Assembly: GCA_905221605.1 (NCBI GenBank)
Contig: CAJNDS010002785.1
Coordinates: forward strand, 147,705 to 211,704
Length of the DNA stretch: 64,000 bases
Direction of reading: 5' to 3'
Source: Symbiodinium natans
Taxonomy: Eukaryota; Sar; Dinophyceae; Suessiales; Symbiodiniaceae
Under the pieces are notes generated by a model. The model saw only the letters and a program-made list of their open reading frames with translations. It did not search any database and had not been told where the DNA came from. Made by a program: the position numbers and the translations under genes. This document shows positions 50,101-61,500 of the stretch, piece after piece. The first letter of the stretch is position 1; every line of letters starts with the position of its first letter.

Positions 50101-53100
50101 TTGGGGATTATGCAGCATTATGTGAACAATTGTGGGCATGTAACAGTCGTCAGCTGCCTTAAGGTCTTGAACCCATTTGAACCCCCTAAAAACGGCCAGG
50201 TTAGCAGCCACACCCAATGACCCAGATGCCGAACTGGAGTGGCGGATGAATGGTGGCAAATGGGATTTCTTGGTCGTGGTCCCAGCCATTTGCGCAAGAC
50301 ATACAACACACATTCGGGTCACTGGTGCATGAAGCTGAGTTCACCGGCAGGTGTCCGGGCTCACTTCCTCTCCGGCAGTGTGCGGCCCAGAGTAGATCAC
50401 GCCAGAGCGGTCAAAGGGCCAGCATGGCTGTCAGTAGGGAGGAGCTCGGTCGGTAAGGAGGTGGCTGCATTGGGCTGGACGCTTCTTGAGGTTCGTGAGC
50501 AGCCCAGCTGATGGATGTTTGGCAACGTTGTGTTTACGAAACAAAACCATGCTCAAAATCAAGCCCTGACGCAAGGCGTGTCTTCATCCTCCTTGCCAGG
50601 GTCGCTGACGCCTTTGGTCTACCAGGCGGTTCTGGGTTTGGGTGAGGTTAGAGCTTAGGCTTAGGGTTACGGTGTATCTTAGGCCCAGGGCCTCGCGTTT
50701 ATGCGAGGTATACCTTCTAACTTGTATAAGGGTTCCTCTTTCACACCCTCAGCCCCCAGACCTTCGTCTCCGAAGGTGGTGCTGGCACGTGGCGCCCGAG
50801 TGTGCCATCCAAGCTGTGCGCGGTGCACGGGGCCCTCTCTGGAGGACTGCGAGGCGCGCGAGGTTTGGATGTTTGGGGCTTAGGGCTTAAGAGCTTGCGG
50901 TACCAGAGATTTAAGGACGGGGTCCTATGTGCAAATCATGGTTCAGAAGCAAGCTTTCGGCGCTTGTTGAAGAACATCTTGGTAGTGCAAAAATGCGATG
51001 AAATTCATGTTCACGTGGCGCACGCTGCCATGGAGGCGACGTACACATGAAACAGGGGGGCATGGCATGCTTTCTCAGTATTTGGTTATGGGTGGGGGAA
51101 CGCCGCCAGCCTCTACTGTGAGCCACAGCCATGTCAGTTCTCCTGCTGCATGCTGTGCCGCACCTCCCTTGCTCGAAACGTCAAGGCCTGCGTGCCACCC
51201 CTGATCCTCATCGGTGGCAAGTGCCTCTATACTGCTTGTGCTGGCCTCTGGGGGCTCTTTGTGGACCTTGCTGGGAACACATGCGACTCTTCTCTCTCGT
51301 TCTCAAAAGACACCGTTTGTGCAGTAAGTACATGGCTATGTTTGTGTAGCGATGTTATTTATCAAAACACTAGTACTCTTATTGGGCAAGCACGCGGCCT
51401 TGCGTTGCTTCTCGTGCTTGCCACTCAAAGGCCCTTCCTCGTCGCTGTACTTCAACGCAAGCACGGAACGCTGCGAGCCTTGCCAGAGCCTCTTGTGTGT
51501 CTTACTGTTGGCTCTAAATCGGAGCGAAGAAATGAGGTAGCATCACAAGTTCTGTTGTTGCTATTCCATTCCCTCGAAGCCAACAGCAAGTATTTGCCAA
51601 TAGCTTAGGGTTGAGGGTTTCAAGGACGTAGGATGAGTGTTGCAGCTGTTTTGCTGCATTCGATTCGAGGGGCTGCCCATCACGCGAACGACCCAGCGAC
51701 GTCCGGATGTAACAAGAAGCCCAGCCTCCGACTTCAGGTGATTCGAGCTGCCGCGAATGTGCGGACGGCACTCCTTGGGGTTGCCGAGTCCTTACTCGGG
51801 GGGGAGTGGAGCACAGGATGAGTGATTGTGGCATTCTGGTCTGGGGCCGTGAGCTTTTAGTTCCTTGTCGGAAGCAGCCAGCCGCAACTGCAGCCCCGAT
51901 GAAGCCTAGCCGAGTCATAAAGCCAGAAACCCGAAACTTCGCACAAGGCGTTTCTTGCCCGCCCTCGCGCTACCTCCGACCTAGCTCGGAGATCGCCGTC
52001 CTGGGATCCTGCGAGCAGCCCCGGCCCGAAAGCTTCGTGTGGTGGTGCCGATGTCCTTTTACCAGTAGCAACAAGTACTACAAATTGGTATTGCTTATTT
52101 TTTTTTACAAGTGTACTCTTAATTTTTCATTTTGCGGTAGTATAGAGTTGTTGTATTCTTATGTGCTTCTGTTTATACTCTTAGATTATGATATTCAAGC
52201 TCTTTTATTCTTCTTCGTCTTCTATTCTTATATTCTTATATACTTAAGTACAAACGAGCGATGGTTCAAGGATGTTGCCGATGCCTTCCCTTCCACTACG
52301 TCTTAACGCAGCGCCAAAATAATTACCAACATGAAGCCTCTTACAATCCCTTAGTACGGATATAACATAAACGACCCAGAATACCCATTTCCCCTGAATC
52401 GGGAATCAGGGAGTTAGGTACCTCATGTTCCCCGTGTAGGATAGGGCCCCCCTAATTCCCTCATTCCCTACTCATTCCCTACTCAGAACCAGCAAGCAGA
52501 TTGCCTTCAAGGTCTTGCCTCTACGGCTTCTTCGTGCAGCCCACCAGCCAGCGGTGCCAGGTGGCTAAAGCCTCGGGCACTTCACACGTGTGCGGGTGCA
52601 GGGGAGTTTGGGGTTTCGGGTTCAGGGTTGCCGGCGCCTGTGAAGCTCACCCTGAAGTCTGTCCCAGCCAGTATCCCACCAGTGGCCTGCCAGTGGTTTA
52701 GCGCCCGCACCAACGAAGTGGTTGCATTCCAGTTCTTCAGGTGGGAAAAAGGACTTGACTTTTAGATCCACCCCAGGTGGGTTCAACCTGACCTGATCCG
52801 CCTGAGGCTCCAGCGAGCGCAGAAGTGGAACGCTCCATTCTCGGGTCCATGATCGGTTCAGGAAGTTGGGGTTTTTCAGGGGTCAGGAACTTTCTCAACA
52901 CAGTGAGAAGAAGCTTCGTCGCTCCATCAGATCCTGTGCCTTTGCTGGTGCTATTTTACACTAACACTAGTTTCACCCTGGCCCTCTCAGGATTCTATTT
53001 GAGGCTCACCCTCAGGGTGTCTGTGGAAGACTTCTTGGACAGTGCCGACACGCGCGGGCCCTGACACAAGGTCACATCACAAGCCCTCGCTCATGTGTCG

Positions 53101-53785
53101 TTTCCCCTAATTCAACTCTAGAACCCTAAACCGCGCAGAGCTCCTAGAACCCACGAAGCCCGCTAAATCTTGAGGTTGAAGGAGGTCCTGTTCAAGTCAG
53201 CAGAGACGCTGGCCGTGTCGCCGCAGGATATATGACGTGAAGCTTGGGGTTCAGGCGGTTTGTGGGTAGGAGGGGGGTGCGGGTTGTAGGGTTCTGAGGA
53301 CCTGGGGGTTGAGAGAGTTCGACCTGTCAAGCCATGAACGGTGCAGGATGTCCGATTTCACAAGTGGGAGTCCGCAAAAGCGGGCCTTGCCGTGTTCTTT
53401 TTCCTCGAGGCACCAGCAATCAAGGGCTGTCAGAGGTTTGGGCGATGCGTGTGCAGAAGCTTCCGTCTGAGGTGGAGAATCCTTTCGTTCAACATGACGA
53501 GCCTGAAGAGTGGCCCTTGCCTGAGCCATGTTGGGTGTCAGGGGAACTACAAGCAAGTTGTTAGTATGGCTTGGTGCTGAAGGCAAGGTGACATGTACGC
53601 GCACAGTGTGGGGGCAGTCGATTCCTAGCGGGTGCGTGGCATCTTGCTGCCCTTGGTGCTGGTACTGCACACGTACAGTGTGTAGTCATGGGTACATCCG
53701 ACCGCCGAGGCTCAGCATCGATGATTGGTTTGCTTCACTTCCTGTGCCTGTGGATGAGATTCGCATCATGACCCAGTCCCAGTGA
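47127..53785 (+). CDS. Cysteine-rich furin-like-repeat protein, multi-exon
   Basis: Supported exons: 47127-47191 (MLDSSSEEAPQHVLSTPSAI, donor GTAGAT; possible first exon), 47317 to about 47460 (LLAAADPLAVRVPSRGQLGS), 48005 or 48011-48077 (PPAEASEAEIGEPLDMRPGA), 48760-48814, 49054-49148 (SEARMSLVPLATLGER), 49389 to about 49481 (SGEGLWPDPARLYPPQGG), 49720-49792 (YFGRPECFCRCCEDRGPILY), 49889 to about 50000 (LDTLISHSFGVVEAWFAPRV), 50351-50490 (SVGKEVAALGWTLLE), 50776-50862 (VCHPSCARCTGPSLEDCEAR), 51138 to about 51219 (RNVKACVPPLILIGGKCL), 51391-51487 (YFNASTERCEPCQ), 52487-52560 (CLYGFFVQPTSQRCQ), 52646-52740 (VACQWFSARTNEVVAFQFFR), 52887 to about 53050 (PVPLLVLFYTNTSFTLALSG), about 53169-53232, 53347 to about 53560 and 53685-53785 (RPPRLSIDDWFASLPVPVDE, stop). 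Exons 50776 and 51138 match the furin-like (CxxxCxxCxGP) pattern. Phases agree from 50351 to 52887. Probably a secreted or membrane protein with extracellular Cys-rich repeats. Confidence 0.6.
47938..47986 (-). repeat. CCCTAAA array before the exon at 48005
   Basis: CCCTAAACCC units followed by a C-tract and CCCTTTTTTGGAAG acceptor region. Confidence 0.9.
48103..48185 (+). repeat. TTTAGGG/TTCAGGG array after the exon ending at 48077
   Basis: Eleven G-strand units, a middle block being GGTTCAGGG. Completes the bracketing of the exon. Confidence 0.9.
48202..48249. repeat. Hairpin element GGTGCCGT...ACGGCACC
   Basis: Inverted ends of 8 bp enclose a direct repeat of TTTAAGGATCCC. Related to the hairpin at 10921-10954. 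Confidence 0.6.
48290..48600. other. AT-rich intron segment
   Basis: TATATACACAGTGTATATA and neighbouring TATATG repeats (48345-48400) and repeated CTTGGTATC/CTTGCTATC motifs. No exon seen. Confidence 0.6.
52380..52486 (+). other. Intron-end element with acceptor, copy 2
   Basis: Holds AGTTAGGTACC and ends ATTCCCTACTCAG at the acceptor of the exon at 52487; compare 6300-6394. Confidence 0.45.
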
Positions 53786-53999
53786 AGAGCTCAGCCAAGA
53801 TCCACCACCTTACACTCCCTGCCTCAAATCCATCATAAGCCTTTGTCATCCCTTGCAAGGCCCTCAGACCGCCCCCCAACGAATGCACCGATTGGCCTCA
53901 GGCTCTACCCTCCCGGCCCGCAGCCGCCTCCCGCACCATTCCTGGACCCTTGGCTGCCGGAGTCCCGGTGGTTCAGGGCTTATATACCTTGAGGGGACA

Positions 54000-54140
54000 T
54001 ATACATATACATGTACATATATATATACATATATATTTACATATGTATATATATATATATATATATATGCTACCCCCCCCCCCTGTTATCCACCGTTTTG
54101 TTGCTTTCCATGGTATACATAAATATATACTACCCCCGCC
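54000..54140. repeat. (TA)n with TACCCCC units
   Basis: ATATAC and (TA)n followed by GCTACCCCCCCCC and later ACTACCCCC. Shares organisation with 136-189 and 55107-55212. Confidence 0.9.
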
Positions 54141-54267
54141 TCTACTACCTTTTGCATGTAAGTGCATGTATATTTGGAAGGTTGTGATGTCATATGTGCG
54201 AATAAAAGGATTTTTGCTCACGGTATTCTCGCGTCCCCGGGGCCTACGGGACATGCCCAAACCTTAA

Positions 54268-54562
54268 ACCTTTGCGGCTTAAACTCTATGGCTTAGGTTT
54301 AAATGCCCAGTTCTTCAACCCTGAATCGTTAAACCTTAACCCTATAGGTTAAGGGTTTAGGTTTAATTGCCGGCTTAGGTTTAAATGCCTAAACCTTAAA
54401 CCCTAAACCTTTAAACCTGAACCCTATAGGGTTTAAAGATTACGGGTTGAGGTTTAATTGCTTCACCTTGAAACAATGCAGGTTGAAAAGTTGACGGTTG
54501 AAGGTTTAACCCTAAACCCTTTTGGCTTTAAGGCTTAGGGATTAACACCTGAAACCTAACAG
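54268..54562. repeat. Degenerate telomere-like tract, both orientations
   Basis: AAACCTTAAACCC, CCTATAGGGTTTA and GGTTTAGG units alternate in orientation. More diverged than the other arrays and not next to a recognised exon. Confidence 0.7.
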
Positions 54563-54598
54563 GGTCCCCCCTCCCCCCCCCCCCCCCCCCCCCCCCCC

Positions 54599-54635
<37 letters not shown>

Positions 54636-54645
54636 ACCCCCTGCT
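54563..54645. repeat. Poly-C tract
   Basis: About 80 bp of C with two A interruptions. Confidence 0.95.
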
Positions 54646-54703
54646 TAAGCAAACCACACATCACCCTCGGGGATATGACGACCATGTTGAATACTAGACC
54701 CGT

Positions 54704-54957
54704 GAGTTTTGAAGTTCAATCCAGAGTTTTGAACTTCAAAACTCCGGGATCCAAGATTCAAGATTCAAGGTTCCATGGAAAAGTTTCCACGGGATCTTGA
54801 ATCCTGGGTCCCGGAGTTTTTAAAGTCCACAACCCCGGATTGAACTTCAAAACTCGGGGACCGAGGATTCAAGATCCCGGGGAAACTTTTCCCTGGAACC
54901 TTGAATCTTGAATCCCGGAGTTTTGAAGTTCAAAACCCGGATTGAACTTCAAAACTC
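54704..54957. repeat. 254-bp imperfect palindrome built of smaller palindromes
   Basis: The left arm starts GAGTTTTGAAGTTCAATCC and the right arm ends GGATTGAACTTCAAAACTC; the arms remain complementary with scattered mismatches to a centre near 54830. Inside each arm are smaller inverted motifs: GAGTTTTGAACTTCAAAACT, GGGATCTTGAATCC and GATTCAAGATTCAAGGTTCC. Confidence 0.9.
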
Positions 54958-55106
54958 CTTGTCCCTCATCGTGCTTGACCATTGAGGCCTTGAAATATAA
55001 GTCCACTATTCACTATACAACACCAGTAGCTACACAAGATCAGCATATTATAGTATCAGAATATAAAAAAAGCTGAAGCTTTCAAGTAACGAAGCTCTGA
55101 AGTAAC

Positions 55107-55212
55107 CCATCCCCCCCCCCCCCCCCCCCACATACCCCCAAATAGGTGGACAACTGGGGGGGTACCTATATATATATATATATACATGTATATATATATG
55201 GTAGTTACCCAC
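55107..55212. repeat. C-tract / GGTACC / (AT)n / GGTA composite
   Basis: C-tract at 55110-55129, then GGGGGGGTACC, an AT run and TATGGTAGTTACCCACCCC. Forms a possible long hairpin. Confidence 0.85.
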
Positions 55213-55324
55213 CCCATTGGTCCACCCAACTGGTGTCTTCGGAAGGGCTGCGGCAAAGCTTGGGGCGACGAGCTGATTCTTCCATGATTCCCATCATTTC
55301 GTGAGAATGTCCTGCCTCGTCTCC

Positions 55325-57998
55325 AGGGGATCCTGCAGAAATTCATGGAGGGCAAAAAAAAAGAAAATGCAGGACAGCAATAGGGGCGCTCGAGAAGTGA
55401 GTCGAAACGCAGCGGCTGGCTTCCAGCTTTAAACATCTTTAAAAAAACCCTGATGTGAGGCCTTTGGGTTCTGTATTTCATGTGAATTAACGTGTGTGTG
55501 GTTCAAACTGGAGGGTCGACTCGTACTGTAGCATGAGCATTTTAGCACGTTGTTCACCTCCAATTGAATGGAAGTCCTGCAGTGGCTTCCAGCATAGAAA
55601 TATAGCGTCATTCAACAAATGAGCCGCGTTTTTGGGCGATTGTGTTCCCGTACGTAGATTCGGAAGCAAAACTGCGGACGGTTTGGGAGCAAGAGGCCAG
55701 GCAGCACTTGCGGAAGGTTGCGGAGAAGACATACAGAACTAGGCAAGACAAATAGCAAGGAAAGGCCGTCTGCACAAAACCGACGCGACTCGAAGCTCCG
55801 CAGAAGCAAAACCTGCAAATAGCTCCACGGAGGTCCGCGGAAGCGAAGTCCCTGGCAATGGAAAAATGTCTTCGCTGAAGCTCCGCGGAAGCCGGCGGTG
55901 GAATCCCTTTGTCCAAAGGATTGTTCAAGGAATGAAAGCCACCTTTGAAATTAATATATGAGTTAGGGGCCTTTTGTCATGAACACATCAATTAATTATG
56001 CAGTATCGCGACACACTAAATATTTAGCGGTAGCGCCCCTGATGATAGTTGTTAAGCTGAAGTGTTTTTTGAATCACATTGTGAGACATGTTTTCTTCAG
56101 ATCTTGATGGCTAGTAATGCACATTTCTGTCCCGTCACATCCTAAGATACAGAGATACGGAAAATGATTTTGTGTAGAATACCAGTGTTTTTCGTTGCAT
56201 AAAGTTAGGGGCCATTCACCAAGAACGGGGGGGAAACATCTGTTGCATTCGTACGATGCGCGTTGATTCTGATTCCGAGAGGACTTCCGATTGATATAGA
56301 GAGAGAAAAACAAGGCGAGACAGAGGCAGAGAGAGAGAGAGAGAGTGAGGGAGGGAGGGAGAGACGCAGGGAGGCGTGGTATGGGGTTTCATGTTGAAGG
56401 CTGGAAGGGTCTTTAGGCTCTGGCTAGGAGATTTGTAGGGCGTTGGTTTGTTTTTGTGAGCGAGTGCTCTTGATGCGGCTTAATGGGTTGTAGGGCATGT
56501 TAGGGGCTCTCTAAGAGGAGTTTGAGGAACCCCAAAGTAAGCTCAGTCTTACGCATCCCCTCTCCTTCTAAGCCTAGGCCCTGAGCTCCTACTCTTGCTG
56601 CTGAGCAGTTACCCGTAATGCCTCAGTACAAACCCCTTTGGTCCCTAAGTCCCTGACCCTATACCGCCAATATCCCAAAGCTTACCGGTTCTGGGTAGGG
56701 GATCAGGCAATATTTTGGAAGCTTCGGAATTGTAGAGTTCAAGATGTGGGAACCAGTAGGAAATGCTCAGGTGGGGTGCTATCGGCGCAGGTTCTGCCTC
56801 CTTGCTGCCGCTTCGGCTGCGGCACAGGGCACTCAAGGGTATTCGGGGCCTTCATCGGGGTGTTACGGAGTTTCATGCAGGGTTGTGTGGGGTTGTGAGT
56901 TTCAAAGTGGTTCTCTGTTGAGTCGCAGTTCCGGGTTGCTCCGAGCGAACTGACGTATGAAGACCCGGCTTTGCACTTCGGGCAGCGGTTGGTTCGGGTT
57001 GTTTTGGAACTTGGAGCTTCAGCATAGGAGGGCACTCTGCGTAAGGCGTCAACATTCACAGTAGTCTTGTCATCCTTGGCCAAGGCTCCTGTACCCGCTG
57101 TACACGTTCTACTTTGTGAGGACCTGGCTTTGCTTTGCTGCTGGCACGTTCAAAGCCTCATTAAGGGTTGACTTGCATGTTGAGAAGGAAGTACAAGGGC
57201 CAAATGCCCTACTACCCCGGAGACGGACAGGAGCAGCGTGGAGCTTACCTGAAAGCAGAGCTGAGGTTCATAGCACCGGGGCCCAAGGCCCCAAAAAAAC
57301 CATTGACCAGCTTTGGAAAGGTTACGAAGGAGGCACCCATCCCACCGAACAAGTGAAGTTCTGCGAAGTCAGCGCAAAGCACGTGTGCCAGACTTATGCT
57401 GGTGCACACATGCTGTTTACATGACGTAGGTCGAATGCAAAAACGCCTTGCAATCCCTGCATATTCTCCAGGCCCAAAAGAAACTGCTAGATATTAGTAC
57501 CATGCACCCCCCCCCCCCCGCCCAAACGTCGCTTCACCTGAAATCTTACAGCCCTTTCCCGTCTGATGAGACAAAAGCAATGCCAACAGACTTCTTCTTA
57601 AAGAATGTCAGTCCCGCGCCCGACCTGGCTCTAAGAACGAGCTTGGTGGCTAGCAAGAATCAGGAGAAGTCGAACATCTGTTGTAATGTTGGTCCCTGTT
57701 TTGTTTGGTTGAGCGCTGGGCAAGGGTCCGATGGAAAGCTTCCGGGCAGCGGGGGCGGCATAAAGAAGGTCCAACATTTCAGGCGGAGCTGTGTTTGGCC
57801 GTGACTGTCGTGCTTGAGTCTGGAAGCATGCACGTAAACTGTAGAGCAGGTTTGAACACTATAGTCACGCTGTGAACTTTGCCGTGCCCCCAACCGAGTC
57901 GCGCTATCGAAAGAACATGCTGAGAGCGGAGAAGGGCACGCACGCACAGGCACGCACGCACCCGCCCACACACACACACACCCACACCCACACACCCA

Positions 57999-58055
<57 letters not shown>

Positions 58056-59030
58056 ACATTGCGGGTCTGGCTGCCTAGTGTTTTTTTCTGCCCTGCGGCC
58101 TGTGGAAGTGCGCAGAATGTGGAAAACCATCACACCTGGCATTGCGCATTGACAGTAGACCTTTTGATATGTTCAACCATTCTGACTTGCAAGTTTTCCT
58201 TCCGCAGCAAAAAGGAACCAAAATCTACACCACTCGAACGGTGGGGTATACGGAGTTTTGAAGGCCTGCCAGTCCGCCCCCTTACAACCTTGGGCTACGG
58301 ACATTATTGAATAATCGCTCGCATTGTGAACCAGGCGCTGACTGAATGCTCTGCTTCACGAGAGCTTAGGTTTGTGGACTACGTCCTTGAAAAGACTGAT
58401 CCTGCTGTGATGTCGGCCATGGTGAACACTGCCGGGCCACTGTCTCAAGTGAGATGTTTGCTTGAGAAATACAGAGATTTGGGGCCGCCTGTAAGCACCC
58501 CTGACGAGTGCATGTGAGGGGCCACAAGCTGCTGAAACCGCACCAAGGAATCTGAAGGCGGCCACGACCGAAGAATGACATCAAGATACATCAGTCATCG
58601 CGACTGCATGAGGCCAGGCTAGGGCCCAGCGTTCCGAGTGTGGGGGAATTGGGATGCAGCAAGGGCCAGGGGCGGGTTTTTGAGGCACCCGAAATACCCT
58701 CAACAACCTAGACCCCTCTGCAGTAGGTGATTTTTGCCGGCTTCCATATTCTTCCTCATAGTTCCGCAGTGGCTCGCTGAGCACTGAACAAATGCAACCT
58801 GTCTCAAGCGCAGGTCTTCAGCAAGCAACTTCCGCATCCACGGCCTCTCTCCTCGGCCAAGCTCCAGTGATGAAGGCTTCGGGGAGTGGGGAGTGTCAAC
58901 GATGGGTGACGCATACTTTCAGCTGGAACTCCGAGGCTCGAACGTCTTCAAGAAACGCCACGTGGACCAACAGGCGGCGACGATCTGCGATGGGCGATGG
59001 CGCATGAGGCACTGCTTGGACCCCTTTTAG
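55325..59030 (+). CDS. Multi-exon gene, function unknown
   Basis: Candidate exons: 55325-55383 (GILQKFMEGKKKENAGQ), 57188-57320 (KYKGQMPYYPGDGQEQRGAY, then PKAPKKPLTSFGK, donor GTTACG), about 57550-57668 (DETKAMPTDFFLKNVSPAPD), 58208 to about 58256 (QKGTKIYTTRTVGYTEF), 58370-58448 (FVDYVLEKTDPAVMSAMVNT, donor GTGAGA) and a terminal exon 58814-59030. The last reads SNFRIHGLSPRPSSSDEGFG, GVSTMGDAYFQLELRGSNVF, KKRHVDQQAATICDGRWRMR and stops at TAG 59028-59030; it is open for 72 codons after GCGCAG. Exon-level evidence for 57188, 58370 and 58814 is good; joins between them are not all in phase, so exons are missing. No domain is recognised. Confidence 0.5.
55600..56330. other. Intronic region with GCTCCGCGGAAGC inverted motifs
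   Basis: 55780-55910 contains several copies of the palindromic motif CTCCGCGGA(A)G and variants. Further on, AT-rich sequence and a (GA)n run at 56325-56345. No exon seen; - strand frames here are unsupported. Confidence 0.5.
57961..58052. repeat. (CA)n microsatellite
   Basis: About 90 bp of ACAC with CCACACCCAC interruptions in the first third. Confidence 0.95.
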
Positions 59031-59774
59031 GCTCAACAAAGCTGAGAGTGGAATTATGACCGTGGGTTGAGGCGAAGATGGCGGCACGCCGAAATCCAGA
59101 GTTGCCACGGTTGTGAATTCTGGCATTGTTGTAGGCGCCTCTCCTAAACTTAAGCCCTAGATGCGGGTTGATCAAGATTACGGGCCGTGCGGGGTTCTCT
59201 CCTATAGCCTCAACAGTTAAATGGGAGAGTTTTGATCAAGCCTAAAACGCCTCGATGAGCTTCTCATGGCTGCAGTGTACACACTGTCTTTGGAGGCACT
59301 TCCGTCGCCTAGAGTGCCAGCAGCTCACGGCCCAAGGTCAGGCACGAGGGCCAGGGTATGTATTCACGCTCAGGGTGTCTTGATCGTTCTCGGACTGGCT
59401 TCGAGGGATCCTACTTGTACCCTGTAACCTTGCATGCGCGGCTACTTTCTTGTTTGTCTTGCATTTATTCTACGACGGCTTTTGAATCCTCCATCCCGCC
59501 CGGCATCAAACCTTGGCCCCCGAGGCAGAGAAGGAACCTCTGCTGTTGGAGAAAAGGCGATGCCCGCGTGAATACTCCGTGCGGGCCCGAGATTTTTGCG
59601 GCCAGAAAGATGTTTGTGCCTGCCAGGAATGTGGGTCTCATTTGGCGAGCAAGTCTGCGCTGTTTCGCTTGAACTTATCGCTTGCTTCAGCTCAAGTCGG
59701 CTAAAGTTGACACGGGTTTAGATGGCTTTTCATATTGGAGAATTTTCCAAGCTTTTTAAATTGTCCAAGCAGCG

Positions 59775-61400
59775 ATGGTGCCCCAGCCTGCTGAGCCTGA
59801 GCCTTTGTGCGACGTGGATGTTCGCATAGAAGAAGTCAGGAAATCTTTGGGCAGAACATCGGTGTCGTCCCTGGCCTCAGAGATTGATTCTGAGCTGCTT
59901 AGGGCCGTTACTGGGCCTTTGCTTGCAAGGCTTTGGCGCACATTGGCGAGGAAGCCATGTTGGGGATAGCTACCACCTGAGCCAGCGCGTTGAGAGGATT
60001 GATTCTTTCTTGAGTCACGATTGGAAGACGAGACGTTGGCAAAAAACTGTCACGCTGCTGGTCTATTTCAACAGCGTGCCGGCAGCAGTGGCAAGCCTTA
60101 TCGCCTGCACGGCGATCTGTGTTCTCATCATCTTGGAGCTACTTCCTGGTGGCTGGGTCACCGGAGCAATGTGCATCCATGGCACGTTTTGGCTTGTGTT
60201 CCTCTTCTGGCAGCGACTGCGCTGTCTCCCTAAGCCTCACATGGTATTCCTGGACAGGCTCTGCATCGCCCAGCATGACCCGCACCTGAAGACGCAAGGA
60301 ATCCTTGGCTTGGGTGGCTTCCTCTCGAAATCCAGGCACTTGGTGGTCCTCTGGAGCCCCAGATACTTCACGCGTCTGTGGACAGCATTCGAAGTCGCCT
60401 CGTTCCTAAAGCATGACCAGGGCAGGGCAAAGACATCGAGTTCGCTCCGGCAGGCATGGGACCGCTGATTCTCTGCTTCTCCATGTTTGCGACGCTCCTC
60501 GTGCTTTGCTTCCACCTACTCATCGTGCAAGATGTAGAGGTTCGACTGGGGAATATGAACCCAATTCTCGACCAACAGAAAAGATCGTTATTGGGACTTC
60601 GTGGTGGCAGTGCTTGTCTTGGCGGCGCCAGCACTTCTGTTGGTCCTACCGACCAGCCTTTACTTCGGCACACTGCAGATGAAAGCCTTGCTGCAGCTAA
60701 AGGAACAGCTGGGCGCCTTCAGCATCAGGGCTTCTGAGTGCAGCTGTTGCGAGATGGATCATTGCCACCCCGAAACTGGAGAAGAACTGCTTTGCGACCG
60801 AAAATTAGTCTTCCAGACGCTGAAGCGCTGGTTTCCCGACGAGACAACTCCCGAGGGCCACTTGGATAAGTTTGACGTCATGGTCCGGACTCAGCTTAGC
60901 GGCTTCGTGCGGGAGATTTTGGGTTCCGGTGCCCCGCACCTCCGGTTTGTACTGGCAAACACAGCACCACCACTGCTTGGAATTTTCTGCCATTACGTGC
61001 ACATGGCCGTCACGGATCCCTTTGACTGGACCGCTTTAGGCTGGATGATCGGATGGCTTCAGGTTCCTCCGCTCGTGCTCCTGTCTTTCTGGGAGATGCT
61101 GCTTTGTTGGAGGATCGGCGCGCGATGCCATGGTCGGGTGCTCTGTGGATCCTCTTTCCGCTTTGCATGTGCATCGGCATCCCCTTCAACAACCTGCTTT
61201 GGTTTCAATATGCAGTGACCAAATACACTTTCGGGTTCCGATTCAATTGGCCAGTCGCAGGCTCGCTTGCGTTCATGTGGATCGTGGCTGCTATTCCTTA
61301 CATGTGGGAATACTCTCACCTGTGCAGACCATCGAGAAGCGGCGGGCTCCGATCACGCACCTCATAGAGTGGCTCAGCTTTCGGCTGGTTTTGTCCTGGA
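59775..61400 (+). pseudogene. TIR-like / multi-membrane-helix protein, broken by frameshifts
   Basis: Coding-quality sequence runs from an ATG at 59775 (MVPQPAEPEPLCDVDVRIEE) to the assembly gap, but the frame changes at about 59950, 60430, 60570, 61095 and 61316. Segment 2 contains RIDSFLSHDWKTRRWQKTV, a hydrophobic pair of helices, MVFLDRLCIAQHDPHLK and LVVLWSPRYFTRLWTAFEVA: the TIR-like arrangement known from a large dinoflagellate family. Segment 3 has a membrane helix (PLILCFSMFATLLVLCFHLL), segment 4 another and HLDKFDVMVRTQLSGFVREI, segment 5 SLAFMWIVAAIPYMWEY, and segment 6 APITHLIEWLSFRLVLSW. Between the frame changes there are no stops and the peptide looks intact, so either the indels are recent or they are assembly errors beside the gap. 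Role in the cell unknown. Confidence 0.65.
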
Positions 61401-61500
61401 NNNNNNNNNNNNNNNNNNNNNNNNNNNNNNNNNNNNNNNNNNNNNNNNNNNNNNNNNNNNNNNNNNNNNNNNNNNNNNNNNNNNNNNNNNNNNNNNNNNN
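61401..61500. other. Assembly gap (100 N)
   Basis: Exactly 100 N, the usual placeholder for a gap of unknown length. The sequences on its two sides may not be adjacent in the genome. Confidence 0.99.
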
